28,514 nucleotides of DNA from Cytophagaceae bacterium (lineage in GTDB: Bacteria > Bacteroidota > Bacteroidia > Cytophagales > Cytophagaceae), in assembly GCA_021151805.1 (NCBI GenBank), contig JAGKWN010000051.1:1-28514 (forward strand). The letters run 5' to 3'. The notes beneath the pieces were generated by a model that was not told where the DNA came from, did not search any database, and worked only from the letters and a program-made list of their open reading frames with translations. Position 1 is the stretch's first letter. Every line of letters begins with the position of its first letter. The position numbers and the translations under genes are program-made. Below, piece by piece: positions 8,604 to 16,433 of the stretch.

Positions 8604-9212
8604 CTATTCAATACTCTGCTGCCCTATTGTACGCTTAACAATAACATCTTCGGGAATAATATCGTCTTCGGTCAATACAGCAAAAACAAAACTGTTACGT
8701 GTAAGATTATGTGATAAAATTAGCTTTGTTTTATCTTCAAATACAAACTCAAGTCCGATTTCACTGGGCAAGCCTTGTTGCTTTGAATTCATTTTTTTTG
8801 AGGTCAGAATATTGATGGATATAATCGTTTTATTTAACACGCTCCTGAAGTCATTATCAAAATCCATTACAGATGTTTTTTCTAAAACATCTGTATCTTC
8901 CAAGACATAAGCTTTTCTTTTATTTCCAGAAATATCTTTTTCACAACATAGAATTATTGAATTCAGATCTTCAGCTGAACCGAATGAATATTCAACTCCA
9001 TTGTTGAAAATCAGCAAAATATTACCGTATGAATATTTAAAGAAAGATGTCAGATCATCGTACTTCTCTAAACCAACTTCATTTAAATAGTCTAAATGGT
9101 CCTGATAAGTTTCATAAGAGACTTTTATCATACCACTAATCTGTAGACCAATGATTTTTTCAAGCTCATCGATTTTTTCAGAAGGGACATTATTGTCAAA
9201 TATATCTTTCAA
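8604..9212 (-). CDS. Immunity-type small cytosolic protein with TTG or frameshifted start
   Basis: About 202 acidic residues without signal peptide or membrane segment (KDIFDNNVPSEKIDELEKIIGL...). It contains LEKYDDLTSFFKYSYGNILLIFNNGVEYSF and SHNLTRNSFVFAVL. Size, charge and position after a toxin-like gene suit an immunity protein, but I know no named family. The only start in frame near the N-terminus is TTG 9212, because an in-frame TAA lies two codons upstream. An ATG at 9232 begins ATGAAACAACTGATTAAA, as in the gene starting at 10405, but is in another frame and meets a stop after seven codons. One extra A in the A-tract (9213-9217 on the minus strand) would join the two as MKQLIKKLKDIFDNN. 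The gene may therefore start at TTG or carry a one-base deletion. Sampled lines here are strongly AT-rich. Confidence 0.7.
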   Translation of the reverse strand: MKDIFDNNVPSEKIDELEKIIGLQISGMIKVSYETYQDHLDYLNEVGLEKYDDLTSFFKYSYGNILLIFNNGVEYSFGSAEDLNSIILCCEKDISGNKRKAYVLEDTDVLEKTSVMDFDNDFRSVLNKTIISINILTSKKMNSKQQGLPSEIGLEFVFEDKTKLILSHNLTRNSFVFAVLTEDDIIPEDVIVKRTIGQQSIE

Positions 9213-9232
9213 TTTTTAATCAGTTGTTTCAT
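9210..9232 (-). repeat. Repeated gene-start sequence, copy A
   Basis: These 23 bases match 10383-10405 with a single mismatch. They read MKQLIK plus one further codon in both copies. In copy B this is the true start of a gene; here the frame stops at once. It looks like a leftover of a duplicated or recombined immunity gene. Confidence 0.85.
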
Positions 9233-9267
9233 TTCAGCGGTATCCTTTTAAGAAGTTTCGAAGCATT

Positions 9268-9779
9268 TTATTGTATACTATCAAACGCGCCATTCATCAC
9301 TCCAATAGTAATACCATGTTCCGTTTCCCATGAACATTTAAACTCCAAATTATAATATCTAAAATCTAAGAAGCTTACATCAAACCAAATTTGTTCCAAG
9401 TAAACATTTTTGTATGCATCGTCTTCAGTATATATATTAAATGAGCTTTATTAGCTTCAACCTCATTAATAAAACCATCTAAAGACACTTCGTTGTAACT
9501 TATATTTGAAACACAAGATTGATAATGATCCCAGATTTGTGATTTTAACCAAATCAGATTTTCCTGTTTGAAATCAATCAGTTCATTAACGATAGTCACA
9601 ACTAAATTCATTTCTGGTTCTGATTCAACAGTAAGTATATTATGAGCAGACATCTTAACCTCTTTACCAAAAAATGGTAAAAACAAACTAATATCAAAAT
9701 GTGGATATAATTCATCTTGTAAAAAATATCCTTTAGCTATTATCTCTTGCTTCGTAATTATTTTAATTTTCTCATTCAT
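9268..9779 (-). pseudogene. Frameshifted immunity-type gene (DUF6985-like)
   Basis: From ATG 9779 the frame reads MNEKIKIITKQEIIAKGYF... and stops at 9375 after 134 codons with the odd ending MFTWNKFGLM. The neighbouring frame continues without a break as WFDVSFLDFRYYNLEFKC and SWETEHGITIGVMNG to a TAA at 9268-9270. The phrase YYNL.FKC.WE.EHG is, from memory, typical for the C-terminus of this kind of small bacterial protein (DUF6985-like). Adding one A to the five-A tract (plus-strand T 9407-9411) gives TKNVYLEQIWFDVSFLDF and one frame of about 170 residues. So the gene appears broken by a -1 slip. It could also be a base-calling error or reversible slippage. Function when intact: probably immunity or an orphan relative. 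Confidence 0.75.
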
Positions 9780-9811
9780 TAGTGGCAGATAAAATTTCTC
9801 ATCAGTGTTAA

Positions 9812-10405
9812 TTACTGCTTAAATGAAAAATATATACCCCCCTCTGTTATCGCATATACTCCACCAAGCTTTTTAAACTCAAATAGGGATTGAAGCGAAT
9901 AATTAATTTTTAATAAAGGCTCAAACAAATACATACTATAATCAAAATCCGATGCTTTACCATATAAAGCATCATAGAGAACAAATATTTTCTTTTCCGT
10001 TGATATTTTTTGTATTCTTAGAAAGTCTTGATAATCCTGTGACCATACATCATCCAAAATCAGATCTGAAATAAGTAAAAGGTCTGGTGTAAAAACAATA
10101 GGGCAATTTTCAACTAATTCAGAAAAGGACGGAAGATCCTTTATAAAAGGTTTTCGCTCTTCCCAATCAAGTTCAAGTAGCTGGCTTAGTTTTTCTTTTT
10201 TTTCATGCAAGTCGCCTGTAAACCCTGGGTTATATGTTATAAAGTTTTCCATTCTATTTACTAACCTGTCTGAGTTTGGGAAATACTTAAAGACTTCACG
10301 AATATCATTCGGATCTATATCCATAAAAAGCGTGTAAAAATGGCCGTCTTCAAATACTTTTCCATTTTCACAAAACTCTGTCCAATCTTTAATCAGTTGT
10401 TTCAT
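9812..10405 (-). CDS. Putative cognate immunity protein of the toxin gene
   Basis: A 197-residue acidic soluble protein starting MKQLIKDWTEFCENGKVFED, with no signal peptide or membrane helix, so it should stay in the cytosol. It starts 2 bp after the stop of the toxin-like gene; this tight coupling is typical of an effector and its dedicated antidote. Visible features are a Trp/Phe-rich N-terminal half and a C-terminus ending EGGIYFSFKQ. I recognise no named immunity family. Low G+C is shared with the toxin tip (line 10441-10500 has 17 G+C of 60), suggesting that the two travelled together. Assignment rests mainly on position. Confidence 0.65.
   Translation of the reverse strand: MKQLIKDWTEFCENGKVFEDGHFYTLFMDIDPNDIREVFKYFPNSDRLVNRMENFITYNPGFTGDLHEKKEKLSQLLELDWEERKPFIKDLPSFSELVENCPIVFTPDLLLISDLILDDVWSQDYQDFLRIQKISTEKKIFVLYDALYGKASDFDYSMYLFEPLLKINYSLQSLFEFKKLGGVYAITEGGIYFSFKQ
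10383..10405 (-). repeat. Repeated gene-start sequence, copy B
   Basis: The first 23 bases of the immunity gene starting at 10405. It is repeated with one mismatch at 9210-9232, about 1.17 kb downstream in the direction of transcription. Confidence 0.85.
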
Positions 10406-10407
10406 TA

Positions 10408-13365
10408 TTATTTAATAATTGGTGGTAAAAGATTAGGATCTATTTTCCATCGTTCAATGAGAATTTTTAATCCCTCATTAAATTCCAGCAAAGAATTACT
10501 TTGCTGTATTAACGCTCTAAGTTCAATATGAAATGCGCTAGAGCCAGCTCCTCCATGAATAAACACTTCGCCGTTTACCGGATTTATCCCTGTTAAATCT
10601 AGTGTTTTCGTCCTAAACCTATGTATTTCTGACATAGGTATTTCCCAGGATTTAAATTTACTAATTTCACATACCATACACCATTCATGTAATCCCCCAG
10701 GATATCTTATTCTTGCCTCAAGCGCTTCTTTTAGAGTTGGATCGGCTAAAACTAATTCTAATTCCTGTTGAGTCAACTCATCAAACCATTTATGGAATAA
10801 ATTATTATTTTTACTATTTGCCGGAATTTTACCATTTACAAGTATTTCTTCCAAAGACCTTGTAACTTCCCGAACAACAATAATATCTGTTGTTGGCGGA
10901 TTGTTTGGATTTAAAGGGTCTCTGATTTCAACTGAAGCAGCATAATCACCCTCTGCATTTCGTACTGGTACACCTGCTTCATCCCTTAAAATTTCATTGA
11001 TTTTATAAATTCCGTTCTTAATTCCTTGTGTTGGATCCTGCAGTATGGTCATTTTACGTTGCTGACCATCCAGTGTAACTAGAGTTACTTCTCTTACAAG
11101 AGCAAAGTCATTCCAATCCAGGTTTTTCACCACCTGTTTTGTTGCATCAAATACTTTAATTAAATAAGACGTTTGTGCAAATGTTGCTTCAATAAATTTA
11201 ACCCCGTTCTTAACTGAAATTGTTAATACCTGTGCCGTACCTTTAAATGCAACCCGCATAGAAGCACCGGCAACTTTCCCAATGGCTTTACCTAAAATAT
11301 CTAAGCGTTCAAGCGTAGTTAATGCAATCTTTATTGCAGAACCAGCCTTAGACCCTGCTGCAGCAGTACCGCCGGTAAAAACGGCAACGAGCACATCAAA
11401 TGCTACCTGCCCGAGTGCATGGGAAAGGACACAAGGTTTTTTAACATCGAATTGCGACTTAACACCCTGCCACATCATTCCAGCAAACCCCCAAACGCCT
11501 CCTCCATTCGCGTCAATCATCCTCGACATCAATTCTGTCTCTTGTTTTGCCTTCGGATCATCAGCAAAACTCATAGACGCAAGCTTTGCTGCTTGTGGTA
11601 ATGCATCCAGCAGACCTACAAAACCATCCCAGATGCCACACATAGCCGCGAATTGAATATCTGCAGCCGCTCCATACTTAGAACTGAACTCAGGGTCAAC
11701 ACTTCTTAAGCATACGTCTGTTATCTGTGCTGTTGGGGCCAGAATAATTTTTACCACCTGAACAAAAATAGGTGGGTTAAATTCATCACTGTTGCAATTC
11801 CACCATGTTTCAGGAATATATAAATTGCCTATCCCCGTACTTATCCAGTCTGCCAAAAGATAAGTTACCGTAGCCAAATCTTTCAACGAATATGTTTTAC
11901 CCGTTAACGACTGATTCAGGCTGAACGAGCCACCATAACCAAAACCTCTTGAGTAAATAGAATTTATAATAGTCTCATTTACGCCTTCTTCAACAAGCCA
12001 GTTCCCGCCTTCTCCTTTTTTCAGCCACAATTTGATCTCACCATTCGGTGTAGGCATTTTATGGAAATCATCAATGTCTTTCTGATCCGTATCTTTATCA
12101 GAAAGAAAAACGATAACTTTGGATGTTCTAGATTTCCTCTTAGGATCTTCGGTTGACGCAATTGCTTTTTTTCCGTTGAAAAGATCCATAAGTGACGATA
12201 AATCTATATTCTGATCCTTCGTTTTATTAATGATCTTAGCACTCCCTGCACCAGAGCCTGATCCGTTCGTATTATTACAATTATCTATCTTTTCCTGGCA
12301 GGTTGTACCTGTCAGATCAATCGTTCCTTCTTCTGTTTTAAAGCTGCTTACTTCCGCACAGGTCTTAACTGTAAAGCTGTTGAAATACCAGCTGCTATTG
12401 GCATCCAGAGTTACAACAAATTTATCGTCTGGATAAAATTCAACCTGAAAACCTGAAGTTGAACCGGCCTGAGCCAGTCGTTTCATTTCAGCAAAAGGAA
12501 GAAACGCCGTGCTGGCTGTTCTTTGTATACCTGAAAGAGTTTTTGCAGTACCGTCTTTTTCAATAACAGGCTTATAGGAATAGGCGTATCTTTTACCTTC
12601 GTATAAAAATGAGGTCAGATAAATACCATCATATTGCTCTCCTGAAATTGGCACTGTAAACTGAATATATTGGCAGCTTTGCGTAAGGTATGTATTTGCT
12701 GATGAGGCAGCAGCTGTATAAGTGGGTTCAATAAAAGACAAATCCTCCGGATTAAATGTAAATGCCATTCCGGCAGTTTCATTTCTCTCCAGTAAAACAT
12801 TTATAATGTTCGGTAAGCTAAGCGTTGTATTACCCAAAGAAGTTTTTGTTCCGGATAAATAAGTACTTGCCTCTGTATTCAGACTGGCTGTCTGCAGGAT
12901 GTTTACCTGATAGCTCATGGATTGCCCGTCGGAAGAGATAACCGGCCAGATGTTGATCAACCCCAGTTCTGTACCTGATGTTGCCAGCTTCGAAAAAATA
13001 GCGGATGAATATGTTTCAACAGCCGCCATTGCTTCTTTGTTACCCAACGTACCAACAGGATATGCTGCATGAAGTACAGCCAGCACCTTACCATTGAATG
13101 TGCTGAGTTTTGTATTGATGTCAACGCCATCCTGTACTTCTATCAGGTCTGTCTGATAGGTATCTTTGAATTTATTGAAAAGATAGGTGCCTTCTTCTGC
13201 TTTGCCTGCTGCAACAAACAGCTTATTTGATTCAGTGATAGCTGCAAGCCGTGAGGCTGTTTCTTCTACATACACCGGCCCGTCAAATGCTAAGGCTTCA
13301 GTATGGCTGAAACAGCAAACCAGAAAAAGTATTATGTGCAGTAAATATAAAAAGCGCTGATTCAT
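10408..13365 (-). CDS. Exported polymorphic-toxin-like protein, 985 residues
   Basis: ATG 13365 opens with a signal peptide (MNQRFLYLLHIILFLVCC...EALAFDG). About residues 30-380 form an exported N-terminal region ending in a Gly/Ser linker near GSGSGAGSA. A hydrophobic, Gly/Ala-rich part at about 645-715 (FDVLVAVFTGGTAAAG) resembles pre-toxin regions of RHS-type proteins. The last 130 residues, from FHKWFDELTQQELELVLADP at 857, carry PGGLHEWCMV (His893, Glu894, Trp895), then HGGAGSSAFHIE (His937, His946, Glu948). I remember this pattern from the C-termini of RHS and other polymorphic toxins; conserved His/Glu suggest a metal-dependent nuclease-like activity, which is inference. There is no T9SS sorting domain, so its route out is unclear. 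G+C falls towards the 3' end. An immunity-like gene follows after 2 bp. Confidence 0.8.
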   Translation of the reverse strand: MNQRFLYLLHIILFLVCCFSHTEALAFDGPVYVEETASRLAAITESNKLFVAAGKAEEGTYLFNKFKDTYQTDLIEVQDGVDINTKLSTFNGKVLAVLHAAYPVGTLGNKEAMAAVETYSSAIFSKLATSGTELGLINIWPVISSDGQSMSYQVNILQTASLNTEASTYLSGTKTSLGNTTLSLPNIINVLLERNETAGMAFTFNPEDLSFIEPTYTAAASSANTYLTQSCQYIQFTVPISGEQYDGIYLTSFLYEGKRYAYSYKPVIEKDGTAKTLSGIQRTASTAFLPFAEMKRLAQAGSTSGFQVEFYPDDKFVVTLDANSSWYFNSFTVKTCAEVSSFKTEEGTIDLTGTTCQEKIDNCNNTNGSGSGAGSAKIINKTKDQNIDLSSLMDLFNGKKAIASTEDPKRKSRTSKVIVFLSDKDTDQKDIDDFHKMPTPNGEIKLWLKKGEGGNWLVEEGVNETIINSIYSRGFGYGGSFSLNQSLTGKTYSLKDLATVTYLLADWISTGIGNLYIPETWWNCNSDEFNPPIFVQVVKIILAPTAQITDVCLRSVDPEFSSKYGAAADIQFAAMCGIWDGFVGLLDALPQAAKLASMSFADDPKAKQETELMSRMIDANGGGVWGFAGMMWQGVKSQFDVKKPCVLSHALGQVAFDVLVAVFTGGTAAAGSKAGSAIKIALTTLERLDILGKAIGKVAGASMRVAFKGTAQVLTISVKNGVKFIEATFAQTSYLIKVFDATKQVVKNLDWNDFALVREVTLVTLDGQQRKMTILQDPTQGIKNGIYKINEILRDEAGVPVRNAEGDYAASVEIRDPLNPNNPPTTDIIVVREVTRSLEEILVNGKIPANSKNNNLFHKWFDELTQQELELVLADPTLKEALEARIRYPGGLHEWCMVCEISKFKSWEIPMSEIHRFRTKTLDLTGINPVNGEVFIHGGAGSSAFHIELRALIQQSNSLLEFNEGLKILIERWKIDPNLLPPIIK

Positions 13366-13368
13366 TCC

Positions 13369-14814
13369 TTATTTCGTGTTTAACTGAGCAGTTGTGGTAG
13401 CATTGACTTTTTCAACAATGAAGTCAACCAGAAATTCCTTTACTTCTTTTTCATCATCGGTAAGCAGCGACATGGTTATATCCGCTGCCAGTGTGCCGAT
13501 ATCATTTATGACCGCATCCCTGAAAGCAGCCCGCTTGGATGCATCCCGGGTGAGCTCTGCCAACACTTCCCTGTTTTTCCAGGCGAAGATAAATGCCATG
13601 CGTGCCAGATGTTCGGCATTCGCCTTATTAATATACTTACCTAAAAAAGAATGTGTTTTAATACTGGAAGGTATAGGCTCCTGTATAAATGCAGTGGAAT
13701 CTGAACTGTACAAAGTTGTAGCCGTACCGGCTGCTGTTCCGCAAACCTGTTCAATCTTGGCAATCATCTGTTTGCGCAGATCCTCACTTAAGGCTTTATC
13801 TGCCTGGTACGCATCTTCTTTTGCCTGCGCGGAATCTACCAGTACCTGCATGGCGTCAACCAGCGCTTCTTCAAACACAGAAAGAACAGATTGTGAAATG
13901 ACAGACAAGACATCATCACCGATAATGGTAAGTTTAAATGTATATGCTACCTTGTCTATTGTGGCTGTTATCTCATGTGCACCAACTGAGTCTTTATCAA
14001 TAAATGCATGATAAGCTTCTGTTTCTGCACCATCCCATGTAATGCCGTTCTGCACAACCTCTTTGCTGATCCGGTCAATGAGATAAATGGCAACAACGGT
14101 GTCGGTCTGGTTACCTTTATTCTCATACAGACTCATCTCATGGCCGCTGCGGTATTCTTTATTTCCAACCTTGAATAAATATTTCGGCGCATACGTATCG
14201 CCGGCTGCGTCTTTCAGCATTTCCAGAAACAGTTCCGTAGCTTCCGTTACGTCTTTTCCTGATTCTTCAACAGTCGCATAGGTCTTATCTTTATAGATCG
14301 CTTCCATAGCCGTTTTAATGGGTACAAAAATTTCATCCGGCAATGTGTCTGAATGTGCGATCTCCAGCTCCAGCGTAAACGGCATCTCCAGATCTTTCAC
14401 CGGCTTCAGCGTCCAGTAAAGATTTACATAGGGGTCAATGGGTTCAAACAGATTGATCTCACCAACCTTGCTTACCAGCCCGATCAGTACGCCATTGCCC
14501 TGCACCTTCATCAGCGGACTTACCAGTATATACGTTTCGTCTTCAAAGGCTTTGATGGATTGACTCAGGGACGAACTCCACAAAATGTCTTTCTTCATGC
14601 CGATCACGTCCTTCAGCCGTTTCAGCGCATAGCCGGCTTTGCTCAGACTATCGTTCACAGCCTTACTGTCTGCAGGGTCTACTTCATTACCCAGCTGTGC
14701 AGTCATAGCTTCGTTCATAGCCGTGGTATCTTCAGCCGAAAGAATCGGCGGCGCTACCTGCGCGGCGGCAGTCAGACTGAAAAGTAAAAAGTAAAGTAAA
14801 AGTATGCGGGGCAT
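13369..14814 (-). CDS. Exported protein of unknown function ahead of the toxin gene
   Basis: The 481-residue product has a signal peptide (MPRILLLYFLLFSLTAAA, then QVAPP) and no membrane helix afterwards. The first half mixes helices with a beta-rich part (KYLFKVGNKEYRSGHEMSLYENKGNQ). Around residues 250-300 an Ig-like strand pattern appears (ITWDGAETEAY, VGAHEITATIDKVAYTFKL). The C-terminal third is helical and charged (DAMQVLVDSAQAKEDAYQADKAL...). I recognise no family. It ends 3 bp before the toxin-like gene starts, so the two are almost certainly co-transcribed and it may be a loading, folding or adaptor partner of the toxin; that role is inferred from position only. Confidence 0.8.
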   Translation of the reverse strand: MPRILLLYFLLFSLTAAAQVAPPILSAEDTTAMNEAMTAQLGNEVDPADSKAVNDSLSKAGYALKRLKDVIGMKKDILWSSSLSQSIKAFEDETYILVSPLMKVQGNGVLIGLVSKVGEINLFEPIDPYVNLYWTLKPVKDLEMPFTLELEIAHSDTLPDEIFVPIKTAMEAIYKDKTYATVEESGKDVTEATELFLEMLKDAAGDTYAPKYLFKVGNKEYRSGHEMSLYENKGNQTDTVVAIYLIDRISKEVVQNGITWDGAETEAYHAFIDKDSVGAHEITATIDKVAYTFKLTIIGDDVLSVISQSVLSVFEEALVDAMQVLVDSAQAKEDAYQADKALSEDLRKQMIAKIEQVCGTAAGTATTLYSSDSTAFIQEPIPSSIKTHSFLGKYINKANAEHLARMAFIFAWKNREVLAELTRDASKRAAFRDAVINDIGTLAADITMSLLTDDEKEVKEFLVDFIVEKVNATTTAQLNTK

Positions 14815-14862
14815 AAATATTAAAAGGATAACAAGTATTATTTTAAAATCATTTTTTCGTGT

Positions 14863-14877
14863 GACCCCGCTGGGGTC
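14863..14877. repeat. Small perfect hairpin GACCCC-GCT-GGGGTC
   Basis: A 6-bp G+C-rich stem with a 3-nt loop, 49 bp upstream of the start at 14814. Read on the minus strand it is followed a few bases later by an A-rich, not T-rich, stretch, so it is not a standard terminator of the upstream genes. Confidence 0.6.
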
Positions 14878-14922
14878 GTAAGATCAGGTAACTGTTTTGC
14901 TGTAAAGGTTTGACTCTTAACT

Positions 14923-14985
14923 GTGGTCTGTGTGTCACAGACCACTGACGAGCTCCTTAACCGTGGTCTGTGGCACACAGACCAC
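14923..14985. repeat. Tandem pair of identical 10-bp hairpins, period 40 bp
   Basis: GTGGTCTGTG and CACAGACCAC form perfect hairpins at 14923-14945 (loop TGT) and 14963-14985 (loop GCA). The arms are the same in both copies, only the loops differ, and both copies are preceded by CTTAACYGTGG. There is no T-run behind either. It resembles a paired REP-type element rather than a terminator. Confidence 0.8.
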
Positions 14986-15015
14986 TGTCCAAATGCAATA
15001 CTCTGCGCGACTGCT

Positions 15016-15055
15016 CCATATAGATAATGAATCCAAAGGATCATTATCTATATGG
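15016..15055. repeat. Long perfect inverted repeat in the gap between the two gene groups
   Basis: CCATATAGATAATGA (15016-15030) and TCATTATCTATATGG (15041-15055) are exact reverse complements. The 10-nt centre (ATCCAAAGGA) can extend the stem by about four pairs with a one-base bulge. It lies 58 bp past the stop of the lipoprotein gene on the minus strand. It could end that transcript or be a regulator site. Confidence 0.75.
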
Positions 15056-15112
15056 AATGCATGTTAGGTCACAGTCGATTCCGGCAGGGCCGCACATTTC
15101 ATACGAATAATA

Positions 15113-16408
15113 TTAAAACTCACTTACCTTCTCCAGCGAAAAGCCTTTTACATCCAGCGTCTGATCCAGCAGAGTTTCTATGCCGCTGGCATCATACTTC
15201 AGGATCACATTTTTACCATCGCTGTTGCGCTTGGCGGTAGCGTACAACGTTCCATCTTCAAATGCCTCAATTTCATAAAACTTATATTTGCCTGTAGTAG
15301 CGCTGTAGGTAGTGTAGCTGTAATTATTCGACGCGTTTATTTTATAGATGGTCTGAAAACCCGAGGCGTCTTCTGCTGCCAGGAAAATGGTTTGGCTGTT
15401 CTTAAGATGATCGATTGCATGCACAGCTTTAAACGGCACGCTGGTGATCTGCTCAGGCGTATTTGACGTATTTTCCAGTTCATACATATTTGCCGTTGCA
15501 GTAGAACCTACATATGTGAACATGACCAGCTTATCAGCATATATGATCTTGTACGACTGAAAGCGGGAGAGAAAATCATTAATATTATTCGCTTTCAGAT
15601 CAACCGAATTGATAAATGAAAAAGTATTGGTATTGGCATCAAAGCTTACCTTTTTAATGTGATCATCGGTTGACCGGTAACGGAACGAGCCATCCATGCC
15701 TGTCCAGTAGGCATTGTTACCGGCATCCGGCACAATGGCTGCCGCCGTACTGTTGAATACAATTGTTTTATTTTTTCCAAAACCAATAGTCACCCATGCC
15801 ATGATATTGCCATCTGCATCCGGCTCAAAGGTATTCACCATGTAAATAGAATCTGACACCAGGTTTTTACCGGTTATGAATGCAGGATTCCCCAGGGAAA
15901 GGCGGACAACTGCATTCCGGACTACATCCCGGGCAGATAAAAAATAGAGCTGGTTGCTGCCGTTATAAACAACATCCTGCTGACTCAGCAGATCGTTGTT
16001 AGTCGTTTTCGGCGGCCCGCCATACCCATCAACAGTCACCAGAGAGCTATCTGTCTTTTTAAGTAAATAGCCGTTTGCCGGAACATTGCCCTGCCGGGCA
16101 AAACTGAGTAACATATAATCCGGTGTAGCATTGGCTATGGTCAGCGGACGCATCTTTTCGCTTACATCTGTTCCGCCGCCGTCCTTCAGGATCAGCTGTT
16201 CCACGCTGCCATCCTCTTTGATCGCATACAACCGGTTGGTACTCGTTTGTAATTCAGTTTCTTCTTTACCAATGAAAAAAAGTTTCGCATCTTTCACCGG
16301 AACAGTATTAAAGGAAAATGCATACGGATCCACCTCTTCTTCTTTCTTTTTACAGGAAAGGAAAGTACTGCATGCGACTAAACTCAGAACAATAAACCTT
16401 GTTTTCAT
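15113..16408 (-). CDS. Propeller-like lipoprotein
   Basis: ATG 16408 gives a 431-residue protein with a lipoprotein signal MKTRFIVLSLVACSTFLSC, Cys19 being the lipid-bearing residue, followed by KKKEEEVD. The frame is open upstream to 16711, but that extension overlaps the collar gene and has no signal character, so I reject it. The mature part is a chain of short strand repeats alternating phrases such as NQLYFLSARDVVRNAVVRLS, NIMAWVTIGF, QTIFLAAEDASGFQTIYKI and GTLYATAKRNSDGKNVILKY, as in beta-propellers. No enzyme motif is visible. It follows the collar gene after 25 bp. The acidic run close to the Cys may direct it to the outer face of the outer membrane, as in some Bacteroidota; this is an inference. 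Confidence 0.85.
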   Translation of the reverse strand: MKTRFIVLSLVACSTFLSCKKKEEEVDPYAFSFNTVPVKDAKLFFIGKEETELQTSTNRLYAIKEDGSVEQLILKDGGGTDVSEKMRPLTIANATPDYMLLSFARQGNVPANGYLLKKTDSSLVTVDGYGGPPKTTNNDLLSQQDVVYNGSNQLYFLSARDVVRNAVVRLSLGNPAFITGKNLVSDSIYMVNTFEPDADGNIMAWVTIGFGKNKTIVFNSTAAAIVPDAGNNAYWTGMDGSFRYRSTDDHIKKVSFDANTNTFSFINSVDLKANNINDFLSRFQSYKIIYADKLVMFTYVGSTATANMYELENTSNTPEQITSVPFKAVHAIDHLKNSQTIFLAAEDASGFQTIYKINASNNYSYTTYSATTGKYKFYEIEAFEDGTLYATAKRNSDGKNVILKYDASGIETLLDQTLDVKGFSLEKVSEF

Positions 16409-16433
16409 GAATGTTGGTTTTAAAATAATATGG

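Noticed and set aside
14838..15044. 68-codon minus-strand frame in the hairpin-rich gap
   Set aside because: It translates the palindromes themselves; no plausible protein features.
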